From contig OZ025856.1 of NCBI GenBank assembly GCA_964019425.1, positions 62,001 through 126,000 of the forward strand: 64,000 nucleotides of DNA. Direction: 5' to 3'. Below the pieces are notes generated by a model, which saw only the letters and a list, made by a program, of their open reading frames with translations, had not been told where the DNA came from and made no database searches. Positions 53,301-60,225 of this stretch are shown here, one piece after another. The first letter of the stretch is position 1, and every line of letters begins with the position of its first letter. The position numbers and the translations under genes are program-made. The DNA is from Flectonema sp. DT1601 (Eukaryota; Euglenozoa; Diplonemea; Diplonemida; Diplonemidae).

Positions 53301-54517
53301 TCCGTAATTTTGTTGTTGAGCTCGGCCAATTTATCGCCGTCGGCGGGTGGACAAGCAGATTCGAGTTGTGCTCTGAGATCCACGATCTCCTCATCCTTTT
53401 CATCGACTTTGAATTCCAATTCCGTCTCTTTGGATTGCAACTGTTCTTCTAACTCCGTAACCTTGTTATTTAGTTCGGCCAATTTCTCGTCGTCTGTTGA
53501 AGCAGAGCCGGCGGATGCGAGTTGTGCTCTGAGATCCACGATCTCCTCATCCTTTTCATCGACTTTGAATTCCAATTCCGTCTCTTTTGATTGCAACTGT
53601 TCCTCTAATTCGGTAATCTTGTTGCTGAGTTCGGCCAACTTATCGCCATCCGCAGGTGTGCCGGCACCCGCCTTGAGACCTTCGATCTCCTCGTCCTTTT
53701 CGTCCATTCTGAATTCTAATTCCGTCTCTTTAGATTGCAGCTGCTCCTCCAATTCCGTAATTTTGTTGTTGAGCTCGGTCAATTTATCGCCGTCGGCGGG
53801 TGGACAAGCAGATTCGAGTTGTGCTCTGAGATCCCCGATCTCCTCATCCTTTTCATCAACTTTGAATTCCAATTCCGTCTCTTTGGATTGCAGCTGTTCT
53901 TCCAACTCCGTAATTTTGTCGGCCAAACTGTTGCTAGCGGAGGCATCTCCGGTGGCGACTTCCACTTGTGTTTGGAGTTCCTGTATTTGAGCATCTTTTT
54001 TAGAGAGTTCGAGTTCAGTATCGGCATCTTTAGAAGCGAGTGATTGGATTTGTTGATCTTTCTCAGAGAGTTGTTTCTGCATCTCTTCTCTGATAGACTC
54101 TTCGTTTGATACGAGGGAAAGGATTTGCTGATCTTTTTCCGTTATTGTGGTCATTATCTCTTCTTCTCTCTTCTCAAGTGACAAAGCCTTAGCTTTTAAT
54201 GTTTCAATATCAGAGTCTTTCTTACCTAACATTACATCCTTATCTTTGAGAGTGGTATTTAGAGTGCTCCATGCCTGTTGACTATCTTCTTTATCAATGG
54301 TCATTGCTTCAAGGGTGCTTTCTCGTACAAGTAATTGTTGCTGGAGATCATCCTTGTCACTCTCAGCTGCTCGCAGTGAGTCCTTTAATGCTGTGAGTTG
54401 ACTGGCTCCACTTTGCATTCGGTTCTTCATTTCGAGTTTCCATTGCGCTGTTGACTCGCGTAGTTTAGTCAGCTCCTCATCCCTTAGGGCCAGCAGCTCT
54501 GCAGGGTCGTCAGACAT
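47307..54517 (-). CDS. Giant golgin-like tail-anchored coiled-coil protein, five exons
   Basis: Exons are 54517-48979, 48909-48850, 48778-48696, 48603-48538 and 48452-47307. The introns of 69, 71, 92 and 85 nt start GTACGT, GTTTGT, GTGTGT and GTGTGT. All junctions keep frame, giving 2,297 residues. Nearly the whole protein is coiled coil. Residues about 200-1140 hold about 19 tandem units of 36-52 residues built on ITELEEQLQSKETELEF and DEKDEEI. The C terminus has an Arg/Ser-rich stretch then one TM helix (NNYIGIAIFMLLFLGFYN) just before the stop, the layout of tail-anchored golgins such as giantin, which tether vesicles at the Golgi. Function is inferred from layout. Shorter reads of this locus as separate genes are wrong. 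Confidence 0.85.
51095..53925. repeat. Coding tandem-repeat array, about 19 units
   Basis: About 19 units of 108-156 bp encode the coiled-coil repeats of the golgin-like protein. Units alternate among three linker types (SACPPADGD, GTPADGD, AGSASTDDE), giving a three-unit superpattern. The outermost units have diverged, while central ones are nearly identical. Confidence 0.9.
51953..53764. repeat. 906-bp higher-order tandem duplication, two copies
   Basis: Blocks 52859-53764 and 51953-52858 are almost identical over 906 bp (six coiled-coil units, 302 codons). Differences are single bases, for example GGTGGACAAG against GGTGAACAAG. The block length is a multiple of three, so the frame is kept. 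This is a recent unequal-crossover or replication-slippage product and could be an assembly-sensitive region. Confidence 0.9.
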
Positions 54518-54529
54518 TTCGACGACGAT

Positions 54530-54546
54530 CTAGAGAACGGGGGAAA
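54530..54546 (-). promoter_or_regulatory. Probable trans-splice acceptor
   Basis: The minus strand reads CAATTTCCCCCGTTCTCTAG, then 12 nt to the start codon of the golgin-like gene. No upstream coding exon joins it. Confidence 0.6.
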
Positions 54547-55011
54547 TTGAAAATAATAAAAAACCTCAACAAAATGTCGTAACACAGATGGATAACAAAG
54601 TCTAAAGCTCTGAGACAGCAGCAATGTAATTCCCGTTATGTCAGCCTTTTTTCACCTTTTTTTTAGATTGTTGACAAGTTCAAGATGTAATTGTATTCTC
54701 TATTCTACTGACAATACACCTGTTCAAGAAAATAGAAATACTGCTTAAAAAGAGTATATTGGAGATAGCAAACATCACTTTAGTTAAAAAACAGATTAAT
54801 AATTATTATAAAATAAATGAAAACGGTACTAGTTATTTAACGCGTAAAAGGAAAAGCTCTGTTATGAGCACTGAATGACTATGCAAAGAACGGGTAAATA
54901 AATAGTGATGACACAAGGCAAATAAGGGTAAAGAGAACCTTAACTGAAAAAGAAAATTTAAAAATAAGGAAAAAATTAAATGTGTAAATCACTTACTAAA
55001 GGCTGGGAAAA

Positions 55012-55091
55012 CGCACCCGCCAGGAATTGAACCTGGACCTTGGCTGTGCTACCTGCACGTGTGCGATGTGCTTCCTTTACACTACGGGCGC
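55012..55091 (-). tRNA. tRNA-like gene, identity unassigned, odd anticodon arm
   Basis: 80 nt on the minus strand. The acceptor stem GCGCCCG pairs fully with CGGGTGC (one G-U). The D arm is GTGT/GCAC. The T arm CCAGG-TTCAATT-CCTGG is perfect, and TTTT follows directly as a Pol III terminator. The 25 nt between D arm and variable loop do not form a normal 5-bp, 7-nt anticodon arm. They contain GCACACGTGC and GTGC/GCAC pairings instead. It may hold an intron or extra insert, or be a tRNA-derived pseudogene or SINE head. A partial copy of the surroundings lies at 55454-55610. Confidence 0.5.
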
Positions 55092-55453
55092 TTTAAAAAA
55101 AAAGAAATTGGTTACACCGGTCTGTGTTTCCAGACTCTTTGTTTCTTTTCTTTTCATTTTCATGTTTGTCTTTCTTTTATGCTTTCTTTTGATTTAAGTC
55201 AGACAATTGAAAAAACACGGGAAACATGGGTAACCACCTTCTTTGTTCATTGTTTGTTGTTTTCACCTCAACTTTCTTGGTTAAGATTTAAGTCTGACGA
55301 GGAACACGGGAAACACTGTAGGCTCCGCCTGAGAAGAAATAGTCACGCCCTACTCCTGATTCGGAGCTTCCTCAGGAGCTTACTAAGGAAGATAGGAGAA
55401 TATACAACGATTCTGTAGACATTTACAAGACCATGAACAGTCCTCATGAGGTC

Positions 55454-55610
55454 AGCACCCGCTGCTCCATATGCCAAGTGAATCCTAGCGCATGCAAATT
55501 ATGAGTGCAAAAAAAAAGAATTTTTCATTTAGTTACACTCGTCTGTGTTTAGTTCAGACTCCTTATTTTTTGTCTCTTTTTCTTTTTTCTTGTCTTTATT
55601 AGCTTACAGA
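55454..55610. repeat. Degenerate partial copy of the tRNA-like segment
   Basis: Starts GCACCCGC like the tRNA 3' end, but its middle is different and shorter (to 55508). An A-run follows, then AGTTACACTCGTCTGTGTTT and T/C-rich DNA, matching GGTTACACCGGTCTGTGTTT and the T/C-rich DNA at 55116-55180. The outer ends can still pair as an acceptor-like stem. The pair looks like two copies of a tRNA-derived retroposon or a local duplication. Confidence 0.5.
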
Positions 55611-55631
55611 AGTTAATATTTTTTTTTGTTA

Positions 55632-58073
55632 TCATCCAGCAGCGGTAACTTTTTTATTAACAGCCAACTGTTCATTAATTCGTTCAATAATTTTCGGTTG
55701 AATGAGTGTCCCCTCAAGGTTTAATGATGTTATTTTTTGTTGTTTTGAAGTCAATTCCAGTAGAGCAGAACCACCAGCTAAACTGATTGGATTTGTTGAT
55801 AAGTTGAGAGTCGTCAGACTATTACCTGGTTCGTTTGTTAAAAGGTTGACAAGAGAACGAATTTCACCATTTTCAAGGTTATTGTCTTGAAGATTTAATA
55901 CGCGAAGACCGCTGTTCCTTCGAAGAACCTCAAGTAGAGGTTGCACACCACGAACTCCGATGTAATTAAGACCAAGATTTAATTCTCTGACGTGAACACC
56001 AACTTCTTTTGGAAGCATTTTCAGTACTCCTGAATTCGGTTTTATCGAAAGCTCTTTACAATATCTTCTGTATACTACTTCTAAAGATGTTCCTGGTGTC
56101 ATCGGTCTTGGAGCATGAGCATCTGGTGGTGTTGGGGGCTTCGCATCATGATGCCGTGCAGTCTGTTCTACTCGTTTTTGTATTAAGACTTTTTCATCTT
56201 TTTTATTCTGCTGATGAACTTCTTTAAGTTGTTTTGCAGTTTCTTCTTCAGCTCTCTTTTTACAACGTTCTTCAGCTTGACGTTCAGACTGTAGTTGAGC
56301 TTCTTTAAATAGCTGTTCGTCTTTTTGTCTTTGGATGATGGCAGCTCGACGATGTTCTGCCTCACGTTCAGCAGCAATACGAGCTTCTTCTTCGTGTATT
56401 CGATGACGTGATGAATCAGATATCTCAGGCTCTGCGGTTGGACGAGATGTTATTGTTGCTGGTTGAGGTGGTGGTTGTGGTTGTGGTTGTGATTGCTGAG
56501 GGATGATCTTTTCTTTAGTCTCACGATGAGGATGTGGATGTGACTGTTCTTCTTCTTCTTGTTGTTGTTGTTGTTGTTGTTGCTGACTATCAATCCCCCA
56601 TTCGATATCAACATCAGAGTTCAGTAGTCTACTTAGGATGTTATTTTCATTCTCTTGATGTTCCGATTGAATTGCTTGTCTTTCTAAAGCCCACTTCTCT
56701 TCTAATTCTCTCGGTGGATTATTAAGCATCGGATTTACATGAACAAACCCTTCCTTAGGAGGAGAATACACTGCTGGATATTGCTCATTATCAGGAGTAG
56801 AAATGTCATCCATTAACAGTTCAGACAGATCATTCGATTTTGGACCACTCAACTGGTCTTGTAATGCACCAGCTAAACCTTTTCTCAAGGTTGTCGTGTC
56901 TACGTAAACTCCACACACTATGTTCAAATCCTCAATATGAGTGTTCTTAACTAATTCTGATACCATCTGTTGTGTTTCACTTCTACTCCATGTGACTGTT
57001 TCCCCATTCCAAATAGGGCTGTAGCTGTCTTCTACACAACAAAGAAATTCCAAAAATCCTTCACTTGAATTTTTAATTTTCTGATTTGCAATATCAACAT
57101 CAGTAACAATTGATTTCGTCGTTGGGATTATTTTTTTTAATATAGTTTTTGAGCCTTCTGGAAGTTGGGAAGGATCACATGGCTTATCAATTGAGGGATT
57201 TAGTCGACTAACAGATGAAATCATATTTACGAACTCGGAAAGTAATCTTTTAATCCCTTCGGGGATGTCTACAACTGCCGGAGTATAATTTAATCTCCCA
57301 CCTTGATTTAGTTTTAACTGAATACAGAACAGTAACGTTTTATCTTCCAACAGTGACGATGTGATTCCATCTTTAAACAAGATTGGCATCGAAGCTGACG
57401 ATCCAACTTCAATCTGACTATTCAAAACTTCCAACGACGATGATATGAAAAAAACATTATTTCTAAGACACTGAATTAGAGAGCCACAGAATCTGTCTTC
57501 GATAGAACTGATTAAGTGAACCCATGAAGGGTCGATGTTTTTAGGGGTTCCTGGTATTATTAATTTATTTATTGATGTTATTAATTCATTTCTAAGATTG
57601 ATGAGTGTTTCTCTTGCTGTTTCAACCGACTTACTTTGTTGAGAACACCACTCTTTGAATGATGGTAAGGATATGAAACACTTTTTATCAGATGATCGTC
57701 TCCTTATCGTGAAATCTAAGTCTTCTATTTTTTGAAGTATTTCCAAGATCGGTATCGCTTCAGAGATTAAAACCTTTCCTAAAGTGTTCAGTTCATTACT
57801 TCCAGTGCAAGATATTGTTTCTTCTTCCTCTCGTAGAATAGAAACACATCCAGTATACTCTTCTTCTTGTGTAGTTGTTTCTTCTAATGTCTTCGCCAAT
57901 CTGTTTGCAACAAGTGAATTTCCATTTTCACTATTATTAGCGATTTCTATTGCGAGATCTTTTCGTTGTCTTTTTAAGATTTGGATTTGAGTATCCAAAT
58001 ACCTCCTTTCCTTAACCAGACTAAGTATAGTGTCCATGTGAAGAACAATAATTCCTGTGAGGGTAGTTAACAT
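55632..58073 (-). CDS. Leucine-rich-repeat protein with long helical N-terminal part
   Basis: About 813 residues. The first 400 are helical and coiled-coil-like with no recognised domain. A Gln run (QQQQQQQQQ) then EEEE and HPHPH follow near 515-530, then a Pro/Gln segment and a charged helix (AERQ/RQAEERCKKRAEEE). The C terminus has about four leucine-rich repeats of the ribonuclease-inhibitor type (LNLGLNYIGVRGVQPLLEVL, LNLQDNNLENGEIRSL). RI-type LRRs with coils are common in flagellar and cytoskeletal proteins, but this is inference. An acceptor CTACCTCTACAG sits at 58128. The first ATG after it is out of frame with a five-codon uORF, so this next in-frame ATG is tentative. A hidden 5' exon is the alternative. 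Confidence 0.7.
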   Translation of the reverse strand: MLTTLTGIIVLHMDTILSLVKERRYLDTQIQILKRQRKDLAIEIANNSENGNSLVANRLAKTLEETTTQEEEYTGCVSILREEEETISCTGSNELNTLGKVLISEAIPILEILQKIEDLDFTIRRRSSDKKCFISLPSFKEWCSQQSKSVETARETLINLRNELITSINKLIIPGTPKNIDPSWVHLISSIEDRFCGSLIQCLRNNVFFISSSLEVLNSQIEVGSSASMPILFKDGITSSLLEDKTLLFCIQLKLNQGGRLNYTPAVVDIPEGIKRLLSEFVNMISSVSRLNPSIDKPCDPSQLPEGSKTILKKIIPTTKSIVTDVDIANQKIKNSSEGFLEFLCCVEDSYSPIWNGETVTWSRSETQQMVSELVKNTHIEDLNIVCGVYVDTTTLRKGLAGALQDQLSGPKSNDLSELLMDDISTPDNEQYPAVYSPPKEGFVHVNPMLNNPPRELEEKWALERQAIQSEHQENENNILSRLLNSDVDIEWGIDSQQQQQQQQQEEEEQSHPHPHRETKEKIIPQQSQPQPQPPPQPATITSRPTAEPEISDSSRHRIHEEEARIAAEREAEHRRAAIIQRQKDEQLFKEAQLQSERQAEERCKKRAEEETAKQLKEVHQQNKKDEKVLIQKRVEQTARHHDAKPPTPPDAHAPRPMTPGTSLEVVYRRYCKELSIKPNSGVLKMLPKEVGVHVRELNLGLNYIGVRGVQPLLEVLRRNSGLRVLNLQDNNLENGEIRSLVNLLTNEPGNSLTTLNLSTNPISLAGGSALLELTSKQQKITSLNLEGTLIQPKIIERINEQLAVNKKVTAAG

Positions 58074-58222
58074 AAGAGAGTCATCTCGCGATACTTTACT
58101 GATTACCAGGGAGAGTACTTCCCTTTCCTGTAGAGGTAGATACAATTAAAAGATTACAACTACAAACGGTTAACACCACATAACAGAAATATTTAATAAA
58201 ACAACAACAAATCCCTTCTCTT

Positions 58223-59857
58223 CTACAATATTGAAAATGAGGGACCGTGATTGCTAACTTTCGGAAACGGATGACCTTCTGTATTAAACACAAAGTCTTT
58301 AAGAGGGATAAATGTTGATTCAGAGGATGTTAAAAAGATATATTTAAGAGTCTCAGCTGTGAAGAATGATTCCATCTCATCCCTTTTAGAATCTTTCGAT
58401 AGGACGGATGCGAGTGATGAAAAACCTCCATCAGGTGTTCGACAACAGGACACGATAGAATTAAAAATCTGAATACTCATCTCGCGATATGATTCATCAC
58501 CAGTGTACCTGTACATGTAAAATAATGATTCCACAGTCTCAGGACGGAGAAGACTTTGCTGATTACCAGGAAGGATTGACCCGTGATTGAATATAACATT
58601 TTCAGGACTCAAACCAGTCGGTGTTTTGTAAGTATCAACACATGTTTGAAGTGTTTTATTGGCCAATTGAAAAAGCCCACCAGATCTTCCACCCCAACCT
58701 AAGGATGGATCAGGTGATGGGTCGTCACCCAATTCAATTATAGTTAATATCAATAAACCAGGCATAAAGCACGAGAGATGATCCATTGTTGGTCTAAGCT
58801 CACCGTTTTGTAGTTTACCAAAATAATATACTCCATTACTATTTCCAACAAGGTGTTTTCGTATTGATTTAACTGCGATTTTAAACTTCGTAACGTAAAC
58901 TTCAAAGTCTTCAGATTTATTTGATAACAAATACTGTTTTAAAAGGTATTCATAAAACGAATCTGTATTACCACCAACACTGTAGGAAGTTGAAGCCAAT
59001 AACATTCCTTTTTGACTTATGAATTGAGGTGCTAAGAACCTATCTAATTTTTGTTGTTTTGATAAGAATAACAACAGAGTATCAAAACTAGAAGTACATA
59101 TTTTATCATAAGTAGTATTCCCAGTTAACCAAGATAGGAGTCGGAATTCAAGCTGAATTGAGCCAACATCAGCAACTGAAATTCTTGAAAATTTTCCATT
59201 TTCATATGTTCGAGTCTGACCATTACTTGGATTGATGTATGTCTTTGGTAGTTCTCCTATTCTAAAAGCAGGCAGTAGCATGACTGTTATTTGTTCAGCA
59301 TGAATCAGAAGAGCAGAATCACCAGATAAACAAAAAGCAGATAGAAGGCCTCCAACAACCCTAATCACAGTTTCAAAAACAGATATAAAACCAGAATAAA
59401 CAAATCCATTTTTAATTTTCAATACTCTCTCAGTTACCCAACGCAGTCCTTTATTATATTCCTGTGTGAGACTCATCAACAGCAACGTATCCAACGAGTC
59501 TATCAAAGTGACTCCCATTCCTTCTGATATCCAGTTGCTCTTTGTTTTTGATAAGGGATGAAGAATGTCAGCACCCCAGGCATACTTCTCATAACCTAAC
59601 CATGCATGTTTCATGGCTTGTCTTATTTGTTGTTGTGCATTTGTAAAATCAGATTCATTTTGTAATTCAGGTATTTGCAATCCAATTCGAAAAAGCTCAA
59701 AGTAGCTTTTGCCAAATGACATAGTAGTGTTAACAGTTGAGGATACATCTTGTTTAGGGCTGTGAGACCATAATAATCTCACTAGTTGTGGAATGTACAT
59801 CCCACATACCGAGACAGTTATAATTGCCGTCAGTATTATTGTTGCTGTCGGGTTCAT
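58223..59857 (-). CDS. GH47 alpha-1,2-mannosidase (ER/Golgi class I)
   Basis: A 544-residue type II membrane glycosidase that trims alpha-1,2-mannose from N-glycans or marks misfolded glycoproteins. A short cytosolic tail and signal anchor (about 3-33) lead to the (alpha/alpha)7 domain. All family blocks are present: TLIDSLDTLLLM, FETVIRVVGGLLSAF (acid/base Glu), MDHLSCFMPG (Asp), LRPETVESLFYMYRYTGD (Glu), AETLKYIF and the calcium-site VFNTEGHPF. The frame opens further upstream at MPRDVR, but that codon lies inside the acceptor tract, so this ATG just after TTAG is preferred. It lies between the GT4 and LRR genes. Confidence 0.9.
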   Translation of the reverse strand: MNPTATIILTAIITVSVCGMYIPQLVRLLWSHSPKQDVSSTVNTTMSFGKSYFELFRIGLQIPELQNESDFTNAQQQIRQAMKHAWLGYEKYAWGADILHPLSKTKSNWISEGMGVTLIDSLDTLLLMSLTQEYNKGLRWVTERVLKIKNGFVYSGFISVFETVIRVVGGLLSAFCLSGDSALLIHAEQITVMLLPAFRIGELPKTYINPSNGQTRTYENGKFSRISVADVGSIQLEFRLLSWLTGNTTYDKICTSSFDTLLLFLSKQQKLDRFLAPQFISQKGMLLASTSYSVGGNTDSFYEYLLKQYLLSNKSEDFEVYVTKFKIAVKSIRKHLVGNSNGVYYFGKLQNGELRPTMDHLSCFMPGLLILTIIELGDDPSPDPSLGWGGRSGGLFQLANKTLQTCVDTYKTPTGLSPENVIFNHGSILPGNQQSLLRPETVESLFYMYRYTGDESYREMSIQIFNSIVSCCRTPDGGFSSLASVLSKDSKRDEMESFFTAETLKYIFLTSSESTFIPLKDFVFNTEGHPFPKVSNHGPSFSIL

Positions 59858-59876
59858 CCGACCTCTCGCTGCAGTT

Positions 59877-59935
59877 CTAACATCACGAGGCATATAAAGA
59901 AAAGTAAAAACGAAAAAGAAAATGAACAAATTATC
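59877..59935 (-). promoter_or_regulatory. Probable trans-splice acceptor that decides the GH47 start
   Basis: A long T/C-rich tract on the minus strand (TTTTCTTTTTCG, TTTACTTTTC) ends near GATGTTAG, 19 nt before the ATG at 59857. The ATG at 59893 falls within the tract, before the AG. A CTGCAG 8 nt further on is an alternative AG. Confidence 0.5.
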
Positions 59936-60225
59936 TAACAGCAATCCGTAACGAATAGTTCACAACCTCAGAAACTCTCTTCATGTGTTATTCCTGGTGT
60001 GTGTGAAACAAAGTTAGGTAAACTATATTCAATATCTTGATCTCCGCTGACAAAAAGGTACCCATTTTTCGGTACGTCAAAAGTAAAAATACAAATGGGG
60101 TGAAAACCCAAGTGGTAACTATTTTGTCTCTTCTGTATAAACAATAATACATTAGTAAGAAAGGAATCGTAATACAAATAGTCGTTTCCTTCGTGTGTTG
60201 ATATCCGGCTATGAGACTGTTAGAG
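59894..60225. other. Intergenic with a protein-like open stretch
   Basis: 330 bp. From 60132 to 59968 on the minus strand an open frame follows a good acceptor (ATTGTTTATACAG) and reads YHLGFHPICIFTFDVPKNGY and GDQDIEYSLPNFV before a stop. It has no in-frame ATG near its start and cannot be joined to either neighbour with a donor I can see. It may be a decayed exon. Confidence 0.35.

Larger units (their letters stand above)
54518..55631. other. Intergenic with tRNA-like gene and a duplicated segment
   Basis: 1.1 kb gap. It holds the tRNA-like gene and a repeated segment pair at about 55012-55200 and 55454-55610. Another short repeat CACGGGAAACA occurs near 55215 and 55300. No protein gene is supported. 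A 119-codon plus-strand frame at 55059-55418 runs through the tRNA and repeats and is not credible. Confidence 0.5.

Noticed and set aside
51297-53990. 897-codon plus-strand open frame opposite the golgin-like repeats
   Set aside because: It is the exact antisense of a highly repetitive coding region. The repeat unit simply lacks antisense stops in that register. Its Ser/Cys/Asn repeats have no protein logic, and the sense strand is confirmed by splicing into conserved-frame exons.
55059-55418. 119-codon plus-strand frame
   Set aside because: It runs through the antisense of the tRNA-like gene and the duplicated T/C-rich segment.
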